Below are positions 54,530 through 61,827 of a stretch of DNA of 64,000 bases, piece by piece. A program made the translations under genes and the position numbers. Origin of the DNA: Enterococcus sp. PF1-24 (lineage in GTDB: Bacteria > Bacillota > Bacilli > Lactobacillales > Enterococcaceae); the NCBI RefSeq assembly GCF_029893325.1, contig NZ_JARXWL010000002.1:1-64000 (forward strand), read 5' to 3'. Below the pieces are notes generated by a model, which searched no databases, was not told where the DNA came from, and saw nothing but the letters and a program-made list of their open reading frames with translations. The first letter of the stretch is position 1. Every line of letters starts with the position of its first letter.

Positions 54530-55341
54530 AATAAATTCCTTTCGTTTTTCCTAATTAAAGTAGTAAGTAATAAGCCTAATGAAATTGTGAGAATATCTAT
54601 CCCAGTTCGTAAAGCTAAATCCACTAAGTTAAAATCAAAGACTAACAACATAAAACTGTTAAAGAAAAATAAATTTGTGGCGTAAAAGGTAATGCCAAGT
54701 AGGATTGGCTGTTTAAATTTACCGCTATCTTGAGCTTGTTGGCTAAACCATAAAGTGACACAACTAGCAACGCTCCCTGTAATGAAAGCCCAAAGCAGTG
54801 TTTTTGCTGGTTGTGTTTCAAAAGCTGAATAAATAGTAAAAACTTGATAGAGGGCTAATCTGCCTAGCAAAAATAATATTGTCGGAAAAAGGCAATTGAT
54901 AATTGATAGTAAGTGCGTTTTTTTCTTATTAACTAATTCATTTGGTTGTACATTTTCGGGAAAAAACAGCTCTAACAAAAAGCCCATAACTAATAACGCC
55001 AAACTATCAACTAATACATAGGCGAAACTATCCCAGAAAAGAGAAACAGCATGAGGAAGAGGTTCAAATAAATAACTGGACCAAAGAATACAAAAGATTA
55101 AAGTGAACTTCAACTTGATTTTATTTTTCTTGAGGACCTTACTAACCAATAGAATCAGGCCGGCTAGTAAACTATAAGTAAGCAAAGACAAAAGGCTAAA
55201 TGCAAAAGGTAAAGTTCCTTTTATAACAAAAACACTAGCTTTTAAAACAGTTTGACTACTGTTAGGCATGATTAATTGAAGGGCAATACGACAACAGGTA
55301 GTAATGAAGGCAATCATTACTATTTTTAACAATTTGTTCAT
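54526..55341 (-). CDS. Multi-spanning membrane protein, unknown
   Basis: A 271-residue protein with about seven or eight membrane segments, starting NKLLKIVMIAFITTCCRIALQLIMP. The central part carries YLFEPLPHAVSLFWDSFAYV and a charged loop NKKKTHLL. I know no family for it. The proximity to a MarR regulator suggests an inducible membrane function. AGGAGATT lies just before the ATG. Confidence 0.72.
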   Translation of the reverse strand: MNKLLKIVMIAFITTCCRIALQLIMPNSSQTVLKASVFVIKGTLPFAFSLLSLLTYSLLAGLILLVSKVLKKNKIKLKFTLIFCILWSSYLFEPLPHAVSLFWDSFAYVLVDSLALLVMGFLLELFFPENVQPNELVNKKKTHLLSIINCLFPTILFLLGRLALYQVFTIYSAFETQPAKTLLWAFITGSVASCVTLWFSQQAQDSGKFKQPILLGITFYATNLFFFNSFMLLVFDFNLVDLALRTGIDILTISLGLLLTTLIRKNERNLL

Positions 55342-55363
55342 AGGAATCTCCTCAATCGGTTTA

Positions 55364-55375
55364 GTAACTAGTTAC
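55364..55375. promoter_or_regulatory. MarR operator half 1
   Basis: The palindrome GTAACTAGTTAC, 25 bp from a second copy. It overlaps the leader of the minus-strand membrane protein genes. Confidence 0.7.
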
Positions 55376-55377
55376 CA

Positions 55378-55411
55378 TTTACATTATAGCAACTAGTTAC
55401 TATAATGTAAA
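55378..55411. promoter_or_regulatory. Mirror-image overlapping divergent promoters with central operator
   Basis: On the plus strand TTTACA (55378-55383), 17 bp, TATAAT (55401-55406). On the minus strand TTTACA (55411-55406), 17 bp, TATAAT (55388-55383). Both share the same DNA, and GCAACTAGTTAC (55389-55400) is the centre of a 28-bp near-perfect palindrome at 55381-55408. Confidence 0.85.
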
Positions 55412-55438
55412 TAAAACTTTGCCTTGATGGAGGAATTT

Positions 55439-55915
55439 ATGGAGATTAGTGATTTAATTCAAAAATTTAAAGATGAAAGAAACGATGAAATTAGAGGGAT
55501 TTTTGCGAGTATTTTTATTTTACAAAATCGCTTGCAAACAATTTTTGATAAAACAGACGAGCAGTTAACTCTAAAACAATTTATGTTATTAACGATGATT
55601 AAATATTCTAATGAAAAAACGACATATACCCAACTAGGTAAACTGTTAGGTTCTTCTCGTCAAAATGTTAAAAAATTAGCAGTTTCCCTTGAAAAAAAAG
55701 GTTTTGTAACAATTGAAGGGGAACCACAAAATAATCGTAATACGGCAATTTCCTTAACAAAAAAAGCTGAAGAATATACTAAAACTGTTTATGAAACCCA
55801 TACAAAAAAGTTACAAAGTATTTTTATTGAGTATTCTGATGAAGAAATTCAGTTATTTTATAAGATGATTACGAAGCTGTATTCAGGAGTTGAAATAGCA
55901 GAAAAGATTCAATGA
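55439..55915 (+). CDS. MarR-family transcriptional regulator
   Basis: A 158-residue winged-helix protein: LTLKQFMLLTMIKYSNEKTTYTQLGKLLGSSRQNVKKLAVSLEKKGFV is the MarR DNA-binding core. The ATG at 55439 follows GGAGG, which decides against the codon at 55424. It probably represses itself and the two divergent membrane proteins through the palindromes at 55364-55408. The inducer is unknown. Confidence 0.88.
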   Translation: MEISDLIQKFKDERNDEIRGIFASIFILQNRLQTIFDKTDEQLTLKQFMLLTMIKYSNEKTTYTQLGKLLGSSRQNVKKLAVSLEKKGFVTIEGEPQNNRNTAISLTKKAEEYTKTVYETHTKKLQSIFIEYSDEEIQLFYKMITKLYSGVEIAEKIQ

Positions 55916-56056
55916 TTGCCAGTATTTTTTTCTTTTGAGAGAAACAATTCAAAATTTTTTACTGGTACTTTGAAAAAAATTGCGGTATAATACTGTCAAA
56001 TAGAAAATGTTTCCACGAAGAAGTGGCGACTGATTCTAAAAAATTGAATAAACAGT

Positions 56057-56140
56057 AAATCACTGATGATTTATTTTATAAAAGCAAAGAGGCTTAGAAG
56101 TTAATGATAAATTAACTTTTAAGTCTCTTTGTCTTTTTTT
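56057..56140 (+). promoter_or_regulatory. ANTAR antitermination element 1 with terminator, before the PocR-like gene
   Basis: Hairpin P1 is AAATC-ACTGAT-GATTT (56057-56072) and P2 is AAGC-AAAGAG-GCTT (56082-56095). Both have hexaloops with A at position 1 and G at position 4, the signature bound by EutV-type ANTAR domains. The left arm of a 21-bp terminator stem starts in P2 (56085-56105 with 56111-56131), followed by TCTTTTTTT. P2 and the terminator exclude each other, so phosphorylated EutV should allow readthrough. A TATAAT lies at 55986-55991. Confidence 0.88.
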
Positions 56141-56181
56141 GTAAAAAAGATGTAAATACTTTAGAAAAAGCGGGTGAAATG

Positions 56182-57036
56182 ATGATTGAAACTTCATATT
56201 TTATTTTAAGTAGAGAAAAAGAACCACAATTACATGAATTAATCGAGGATTTTGCGATTGCGGTCGATGTAGGGATGTTTATTTTAGATATAAAAGGACA
56301 ACAAAAGTCAGAAAGCTTCAATTGTCCAGCAAATTATCAACTTAGAAAAGAAAGCAATGTAGTCAACACTCAGTTGCAACAAATGATTGCTTTAGTGAAA
56401 AAAGGTGAAATTCAGGAATATCGTTGTCATTCAGGAGCAAAACTAATTCCCTTACCTGTGTACATTAATAACATTTTAGTTGGCTTTGTCATGTTGCTAC
56501 AAAAACTTAACTGGTTGCGGGAACAAGAAAAGCAATCAGAGAGTTTATCTAATGAGAGAACAGAGAAAATGACTAATTTATTTATTAAAATGACTAGTAG
56601 CACTTTAAATAATAAAAATAGTGCACGCCGTTTAGAGGTTCGTCATATCACTGAAATTAATGATTTAAAAGAAAATTTCACTGAAAAAGAAGAAATTATT
56701 AAAGCGACAAAATATATTAAAGAAAATTTATCTCGTGGCATTTCTTTGGAAGAAGTCGCCAATGAAGTTTATTTAAGCCAATACTATTTTAGTAAGCTAT
56801 TCAAAAAAGAACTAGGTATGAATTTTGTGACTTATTTAAATTATCAACGGGTGATTTATGCGAAAGAATTGTTGGTTCACTCCCAAATGACAGTTGAAGA
56901 AATCAGTAAGCGGGCTGGTTTTTCACAAACAAGTTATTTCTGTAAGATTTTTAAAGGAATTGTGGCGGTTTCGCCAGCTAGCTATCGTAAGCAAGTAGAA
57001 GCTAGTGAAGCTTCAAGAAAAGTCGTCGCTTTATAA
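56182..57036 (+). CDS. PocR-like AraC-family regulator
   Basis: A protein of about 284 residues. The N-terminal 1-110 (DFAIAVDVGMFILDIKGQ, YRCHSGAKLIPLPVYINNILVGFVML) resembles the PocR sensory domain, with a CHSG-type conserved cysteine. Two AraC helix-turn-helix units fill the C-terminal 100 residues (SLEEVANEVYLSQYYFSKLFKKELG and TVEEISKRAGFSQTSYFCKIFKG). PocR activates pdu and cob genes in other bacteria. Here the gene stands behind an ANTAR element and before an adenosyltransferase. I prefer the second of two adjacent ATG codons. Confidence 0.85.
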   Translation: MIETSYFILSREKEPQLHELIEDFAIAVDVGMFILDIKGQQKSESFNCPANYQLRKESNVVNTQLQQMIALVKKGEIQEYRCHSGAKLIPLPVYINNILVGFVMLLQKLNWLREQEKQSESLSNERTEKMTNLFIKMTSSTLNNKNSARRLEVRHITEINDLKENFTEKEEIIKATKYIKENLSRGISLEEVANEVYLSQYYFSKLFKKELGMNFVTYLNYQRVIYAKELLVHSQMTVEEISKRAGFSQTSYFCKIFKGIVAVSPASYRKQVEASEASRKVVAL

Positions 57037-57060
57037 AAGATAGAAAGGACAGATTTTATT

Positions 57061-57642
57061 ATGAAAATTTATACTAAAACTGGCGATAAAGGAATGACAA
57101 AGTTAGTTGGTGGGGATTCGGTGGCTAAGGATTCCGATCGTGTAGAGAGCTATGGCACAATTGATGAGTTAAACTCTTGGGTTGGTTTGATTGTTGCTGA
57201 GTTGCCAGCAAAGGAAGTAAGTTTAGCCGAAGAACTACGTACCCTTCAACAATTACTTTTTGATTTAGGGACGGATTTATCAACACCAGCCAGTGCTGGT
57301 CGGCCATTACGCTTATTGCCAGGGGCTGCTACTTGGCTGGAAAATAGAATTGATGTTTATACGGAGGAAGCGCCAGATATTGATCGTTTTATTTTACCAG
57401 GAGGTTCTAAAATCGCTAGTATGTTGCATGTTGCTAGAACGATTACCCGACGAGGCGAGCGGATTATTGTTCGTTTAAGTTGGACGGCTTCTTTAAATAA
57501 AGAAATCATCATTTTTGTTAATCGCTTATCAGATTACTTTTTTGCAGTAGCCAGAGCAGTTAATGCTAGAGAAAATAAGTTAGATATTTTTTATGAAAGA
57601 AGTGAACAAGTTTTTCATAAAATAAAAAGCGATGGGTTGTAA
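57061..57642 (+). CDS. ATP:cob(I)alamin adenosyltransferase, PduO type, copy 2
   Basis: A 193-residue PduO-type enzyme with the full KIYTKTGDKGMTKLVGG loop, DRVESYGTIDELNSWVG, LFDLGTDLSTP, LHVARTITRRGERI and LSDYFFAVARAVN. It makes the adenosylcobalamin that ethanolamine ammonia-lyase needs, standing in for EutT. The motifs are more canonical than those of copy 1 at 16693. AAAGGACAG precedes the ATG. Confidence 0.92.
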   Translation: MKIYTKTGDKGMTKLVGGDSVAKDSDRVESYGTIDELNSWVGLIVAELPAKEVSLAEELRTLQQLLFDLGTDLSTPASAGRPLRLLPGAATWLENRIDVYTEEAPDIDRFILPGGSKIASMLHVARTITRRGERIIVRLSWTASLNKEIIIFVNRLSDYFFAVARAVNARENKLDIFYERSEQVFHKIKSDGL

Positions 57643-57671
57643 ATCGCGATTGTTAAGTAATTTAGTGTTAT

Positions 57672-57775
57672 TTTAGGAAAAAATTAAATGGAAACCAGTG
57701 AAAATCTGGTACGGTGCCGCCACTGTGAGGGAGTTTATCCTAAGTCAGATCTTTTTAATTTTTTTCAATAATGGG
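57672..57775 (+). promoter_or_regulatory. Adenosylcobalamin riboswitch of the EutX type
   Basis: The compact aptamer shows CCAGTGAAAATCTGG (57694-57708), TACGGTGCCGCCACTGTGA (57710-57728) and TAAGTCAGA (57741-57749). The outer P1 arms are AAAAAATTAAA (57678-57688) and the T-rich 3' arm at about 57753-57766. Because the 3' arm ends in T-runs, closed P1 could itself work as a terminator. In enterococci and Listeria this riboswitch shortens the sRNA EutX/Rli55 so that it no longer binds EutV. Confidence 0.85.
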
Positions 57776-57847
57776 CAGACTGTTTCGTTGCAAAACAGAT
57801 GTTTCTCCAAATAATTTGTTACGGCAAAAAAATATAGCCCAATAAAA

Positions 57848-57910
57848 AAATAGTTAACTAATTACAGGAAATAGAGATTAAATAATCTATGGCTAATTAG
57901 CTAACTATTT
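57848..57910. repeat. Inverted repeat in the EutX region
   Basis: The arms 57848-57864 (AAATAGTTAACTAATTA) and 57894-57910 match in 16 of 17 pairs, with a small AGATT-AATCT hairpin in the loop. No T-run follows, so it is not a terminator. It separates the riboswitch from the ANTAR hairpins. Confidence 0.75.
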
Positions 57911-57920
57911 AACCAGTATT

Positions 57921-57973
57921 TGTACACAGATGTACATCTAAGGGGGATGGGCTAGTCTTTCAATGGAGAAAGA
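57921..57973 (+). promoter_or_regulatory. ANTAR element 2 in the EutX RNA
   Basis: P1 TGTAC-ACAGAT-GTACA (57921-57936) and P2 TCTTTC-AATGGA-GAAAGA (57956-57973), both with A1/G4 hexaloops. No clear terminator overlaps P2, which fits a sequestration role rather than antitermination. Confidence 0.82.
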
Positions 57974-58119
57974 GTAAACAAGTACGTAGAGGTACTGCTT
58001 GCTCCCTAAAAAATTGCCAGTCGCCAGTTGTCAGTTCCACTTACCAAAATAGTGAAATGATATACAGCTACAGCATAAGAATCAAACTAATACTTTAAAT
58101 GAACAAGGAGGAAAAACTT

Positions 58120-59247
58120 TTGGAGACATTTGCTATTACTACCAAAATCTGGTTTGGTGAAAAGGCTTTGCAAGGTTTAACGACCATTAATAATCAAAAA
58201 ATATTTGTAGTTGCCGATCCTTTTTTAACAGAATCTGATGGGATTAAAGAAATTGTTAAGCATCTTGAAGGAAATCAATATTTGATCTTTGATGATATTA
58301 TTCCTGATCCACCAATTGATAAAATTATTGCTGGCATTACTGCTATGAACGATTTTCAAGCGAATAAAATTATTGCAGTAGGCGGTGGTTCAGCAATTGA
58401 TGCTGCTAAGGCTATGAAATATTTTAATAATAAAATTGCCGATAATCAGGTGGATTGTTTTATCGCTATTCCGACAACGAGTGGTACTGGTTCTGAAGTA
58501 ACGAATTTTTCAGTGATTACGATTCCGCAAACTGCTACTAAATATCCTTTAGTTACTGATGAAATTCAACCGGATATTGCGATTTTAGATACCGATTTAG
58601 TGATGGGGGTACCGCCCAAAGTAACTGCTGATACAGGAATGGATGTTTTAACGCATATTATTGAAGCTTATGTTTCAACTAAAGCAACGATTTTTTCTGA
58701 TGCCTATTGTGAAAAAGCGATCAAGCTAGTATTTGATTATTTAGAAACGGCTTATTGTGAAGGAGAGAATCGTGAAGCCCGCAGCATGATGCATTTAGCT
58801 TCTTGTTTAGCAGGAATTGCCTTTAATCAAGCTTCTTTAGGGATTAATCATAGTATTGCCCACGCAACTGGTGCAAAACTTCACGTGCCACATGGTCGCA
58901 TGAACACTATTTTAATGCCAGCAGTCATTGCCTGTAACAGTCAGTTGGCAGCAACAGGTGCGCTAGAAAATTCAGCAGCTAAAAAATATCAGCAACTAGC
59001 CAATCTTTTAGGAGCAGAAACAAATAATCCGCGTGTGGGTGTGAACTATTTAATTCGAAAAATTGTAAAATTGCGGAAGGCTTTAGATATGCCGGCAACT
59101 TTATCTGAATTTGGTATCGAAAAAGAGCAAGTTAGCAGTTTAATTCCGGAAATTGCAGAAGCCGCTTTAGTAGATGGCTGTACTGCAACAAATCCACGAC
59201 AACCAACGATTAGTGATTTACAAGAGATAATTAAAGAGATTCTTTAG
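58120..59247 (+). CDS. eutG: Iron-containing alcohol dehydrogenase of ethanolamine utilisation
   Basis: A protein of about 375 residues of the iron-dependent alcohol dehydrogenase family: VGGGSAIDAAKAMKYF for NAD, IAIPTTSGTGSEVTNFSVI, and metal histidines in LTHIIEAYV, NHSIAHATGA and VPHGRMN. EutG reduces acetaldehyde from ethanolamine to ethanol. I set the start at the TTG 58120, 9 bp after AAGGAGG; the ATG at 58099 would put that ribosome-binding site inside the gene. The EutX RNA precedes it. Confidence 0.85.
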   Translation: METFAITTKIWFGEKALQGLTTINNQKIFVVADPFLTESDGIKEIVKHLEGNQYLIFDDIIPDPPIDKIIAGITAMNDFQANKIIAVGGGSAIDAAKAMKYFNNKIADNQVDCFIAIPTTSGTGSEVTNFSVITIPQTATKYPLVTDEIQPDIAILDTDLVMGVPPKVTADTGMDVLTHIIEAYVSTKATIFSDAYCEKAIKLVFDYLETAYCEGENREARSMMHLASCLAGIAFNQASLGINHSIAHATGAKLHVPHGRMNTILMPAVIACNSQLAATGALENSAAKKYQQLANLLGAETNNPRVGVNYLIRKIVKLRKALDMPATLSEFGIEKEQVSSLIPEIAEAALVDGCTATNPRQPTISDLQEIIKEIL

Positions 59248-59276
59248 GAGATATTTTGACTAGCCACAAAAAATAT

Positions 59277-59305
59277 TTGACAGCCTTTTCAATCTGCCAT
59301 ATAAT
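59277..59305 (+). promoter_or_regulatory. Consensus promoter before ANTAR element 3
   Basis: TTGACA (59277-59282), 17-bp spacer, TATAAT (59300-59305), a perfect sigma-A match. The transcript should start within a few bases of hairpin P1. Confidence 0.9.
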
Positions 59306-59311
59306 CTAAGT

Positions 59312-59405
59312 AGCACAATGAGGTGCTCCAAAAAAATAAGAGCAACGAAGCTCCTTAATAGAAAACTTATGGGATAGCCATGTTTTTTATTTTGGAGCTT
59401 TTTTT
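59312..59405 (+). promoter_or_regulatory. ANTAR antitermination element 3 with terminator, before eutV
   Basis: P1 AGCAC-AATGAG-GTGCT (59312-59327) and P2 GAGC-AACGAA-GCTC (59340-59353), both with A1/G4 hexaloops. AAGCTCC (59348-59354) can pair with GGAGCTT (59394-59400) before a T-run, and this terminator excludes P2. The classic EutV target layout is complete. Confidence 0.9.
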
Positions 59406-59499
59406 GTTAGTCTAATTACCAGGGAAGATAAATTATAAAATTACCATTTTAATACTAATTTTTTTAGTTTATCTGAAAAAACTTTTAGATACTTTTGCA

Positions 59500-59528
59500 T
59501 TGACGGAGCAGTACTTATTGATTAAAAT
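59500..59528 (+). promoter_or_regulatory. Second promoter before eutV, after the terminator
   Basis: TTGACG (59500-59505), 17 bp, TAAAAT (59523-59528). It lies downstream of the ANTAR-controlled terminator and could give basal eutV-eutW expression. The remainder of 59406-59716 shows no gene; I looked for an eutS remnant and saw none. Confidence 0.65.
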
Positions 59529-59716
59529 GAATCAAAAGTAGCTTATGATATGATTTTCTAATAAAGCGGTGATTTTTTTAAAATAACAAATTTAATCTTA
59601 TAGTTTTTTCAAAGAAGAAGAACTATGATAGAAAAAAGCGCTATTGTAAAGAATCTCTGCTGACAGAAATAGTATATAAATTATTTTTGAGGAAAAAATG
59701 ATAAGGACGTGAAGGA

Positions 59717-60289
59717 ATGAATGGCAGAATTGTTGTAGTCGATGATGAACCTATTACTAGAGTTGATATTTGCGATATTTTACATGGCGCTGGCTACGAA
59801 GTTGTGGGCGAAGCTGCCGATGGTTTTGAAGCAATTGAAATTTGTAAGAAAACACTTCCCGACGTAGTTCTAATGGATATTCAAATGCCGGTATTAGATG
59901 GGCTAAAAGCGGGAAAAAAGATTATCCAAGATCAATCTGCTAATAGTATCGTATTTCTTTCTGCATATAGCGATACTGAAAATACTAGCCGAGCCAAAAA
60001 ACTTGGTGCAATTGGCTATCTAGTTAAGCCATTGGATGAAAAATCACTCATTCCTACCTTAGAGATGAGTATTGCTAGAGGGCAAGAAAATCGTGAATTA
60101 TTAAATGAAATTGAAAAATTAAAAATGAAATTAGAAGAACGCAAAGTGATTGAAAAAGCCAAAGGAATTTTAAGTAAAGAAAATAATCTAAGCGAAGCTG
60201 ATGCTTATCAAATGATTCGTAAATTGAGTATGGATAAGCGTTGCCCGATGAGTGAAATTGCTGAATTGATTGTGATGAGCGATGAATAA
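59717..60289 (+). CDS. eutV: EutV, ANTAR-domain response regulator
   Basis: A 190-residue protein with a receiver domain (IVVVDDEPITRVD, phosphorylated Asp in VVLMDIQMPVLDG near residue 54, SAY and LVKPLD) and, after a coiled coil at about 120-140, a C-terminal ANTAR domain (VIEKAKGILSKENNLSEADAYQMIRKLSMDKRCPMSEIA). It binds dual hairpins in nascent RNA and prevents termination. Four such targets lie in this window. It overlaps eutW by 8 bp. Confidence 0.95.
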   Translation: MNGRIVVVDDEPITRVDICDILHGAGYEVVGEAADGFEAIEICKKTLPDVVLMDIQMPVLDGLKAGKKIIQDQSANSIVFLSAYSDTENTSRAKKLGAIGYLVKPLDEKSLIPTLEMSIARGQENRELLNEIEKLKMKLEERKVIEKAKGILSKENNLSEADAYQMIRKLSMDKRCPMSEIAELIVMSDE

Positions 60290-61724
60290 AGAAGCTGAAT
60301 TAATCCGACTTTGTCGTGACTATAGTTCCTTGAGTGATAGTGATATCCAAGAGTTATTAAATGCCGCTCAACAAGTGGAAGAAAATTTAGGTTATCAAGA
60401 TATTGATGTTTTTATTGATATTTATAGCGATGTAAAAAAAGCAGCATTAGTTGTTTATCATAAGCCACCAAAAATGAAAGCTTCTCTTTATCAAGAAGTA
60501 GTCGTTGGTCGAGATGCTTTGTTGGAGAATGAACCTGGTGTTTTACGAACTTTAGAAACTGGTATGAATTCAGTCAAGCTGATGGCTTTAAGCCAAGAAG
60601 CAGTCTTGATTCAACAGTCCGTTTATCCTATCAAAAATCAAGAGAAAACAATCGGCGTGACAATTTTAGAAAAAGATTTCGCTGAAGAATTTGTACGAGT
60701 GAATAACAATATTATTTCTGATAAGATGGATCAAATTCAATCTTCAGAAGCTTTGAATCATCTAGATGATATTTTTGTCAACCAGCTGCATGAAGCAATT
60801 TTAATCTTTGATAACTACGGCTACTTAGTCTCTAGCAATCTGGTAGCGGAACGTCTTTATCGAAAAATTGGCTATAAAGATCAAATTCTCGATATGCACT
60901 ATGATAATTTGACTTTAGATTATACAACTTTTGATTATACTATGTACCAAATGACTTACGAAAACCCAAATCAACCAAGTGAAATTGAAACGGGCTATTT
61001 AAATTACTACTTTATTATTAAAAAGATTTGGATTGAAAATGGTGGTAAACTAGTAGTCATTATTCAAGATTGCACAGATGTTAAAAGTAAAGAAGCTGAG
61101 ATTATTTCTAAATCGGTGGCGATTCGAGAAATTCATCATCGCGTGAAAAATAATTTACAGTCAATTGTTTCTTTATTGAGGATTCAAGCAAGACGAACGA
61201 AAAGTGAAGAAGCTCAAAAAGTTTTACGTGAGAGTGTTTCACGGATTATGGCAATTGCTAGTACTCATGAGTTGCTATCTAAACAAGTAGAAGATTGTGT
61301 TTCTTTACATCAAACACTGGATGCGGTCACTTTTAACTTTCGTCATTTGATTCAAAACTCTCGAGATATTGAACTTTCTTTAGATATTGATCGAGATATT
61401 CATGTATTGAGTGATGAGATGGTAACAATTTCTTTAATTGTAAATGAGTTATTACAAAATATTTTTGATCATGCTTTTGAAACCAATCAACAAGGTAAAG
61501 TTCAAATTACTGGTAAAAAAGATCGCGATTTGGTTTCGATTACGGTAGCAGATAATGGTGTCGGCTTTGATCCTAAAGCCAATCATGGTGATAGCTTAGG
61601 ATTGATGATTATCAACAGCTATGTCAAAGATAAGTTAAAAGGTAAAATTAAAATTGAATCAAGTAAAAATCAAGGAACGATAACTTGTTTTACTTTCAGA
61701 ATAAACAACATTGACGTTGTTTAG
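60282..61724 (+). CDS. eutW: EutW, ethanolamine-responsive sensor histidine kinase
   Basis: A 480-residue cytoplasmic kinase: an N-terminal sensing region of about 1-160, a PAS-like part at about 165-265, then the HisKA_2-type phosphorylation site IREIHHRVKNNLQSIVSLLRIQ and an ATPase domain (LIVNELLQNIFDHAF, VADNGVGF). It phosphorylates EutV when ethanolamine is present. Its last codons (NNIDVV and stop) coincide with hairpin P1 of ANTAR element 4. Confidence 0.94.
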   Translation: MNKEAELIRLCRDYSSLSDSDIQELLNAAQQVEENLGYQDIDVFIDIYSDVKKAALVVYHKPPKMKASLYQEVVVGRDALLENEPGVLRTLETGMNSVKLMALSQEAVLIQQSVYPIKNQEKTIGVTILEKDFAEEFVRVNNNIISDKMDQIQSSEALNHLDDIFVNQLHEAILIFDNYGYLVSSNLVAERLYRKIGYKDQILDMHYDNLTLDYTTFDYTMYQMTYENPNQPSEIETGYLNYYFIIKKIWIENGGKLVVIIQDCTDVKSKEAEIISKSVAIREIHHRVKNNLQSIVSLLRIQARRTKSEEAQKVLRESVSRIMAIASTHELLSKQVEDCVSLHQTLDAVTFNFRHLIQNSRDIELSLDIDRDIHVLSDEMVTISLIVNELLQNIFDHAFETNQQGKVQITGKKDRDLVSITVADNGVGFDPKANHGDSLGLMIINSYVKDKLKGKIKIESSKNQGTITCFTFRINNIDVV

Positions 61725-61787
61725 CAATTAAGCAAAGACGCTTAAAAAAGTTCGAGAGCAACCCTCTCCTTTTTTAAGTGTCTTTTT
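61704..61787 (+). promoter_or_regulatory. ANTAR antitermination element 4 with terminator, between eutW and eutA
   Basis: P1 AACAAC-ATTGAC-GTTGTT (61704-61721) lies inside the end of the eutW coding sequence. P2 is TTAAGC-AAAGAC-GCTTAA (61728-61745). Both have A1/G4 hexaloops. GACGCTTAAAAAAG (61737-61750) pairs with CTTTTTTAAGTGTC (61769-61782) before a T-run, excluding P2. Confidence 0.9.
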
Positions 61788-61827
61788 CTTTTTATCAGTT
61801 ATTGAAAAAATTAAAGGTGGTGAGATT

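Larger units (their letters stand above)
57672..58010 (+). ncRNA. eutX: EutX-like riboswitch-sRNA that sequesters EutV
   Basis: After the riboswitch come a 17-bp inverted repeat (57848-57910) and an ANTAR dual hairpin (57921-57973), then another hairpin at 57975-58003. In E. faecalis and Listeria the long transcript, made when adenosylcobalamin is scarce, binds EutV and keeps eut genes off. The 3' end is uncertain: I see no T-run after the last hairpin, so the RNA may be processed or read into eutG. Confidence 0.75.

Noticed and set aside
59406-59716. A remnant of eutS or another eut gene
   Set aside because: Reading all frames gave no stretch resembling EutS or EutP; the segment holds a promoter and AT-rich leader only.
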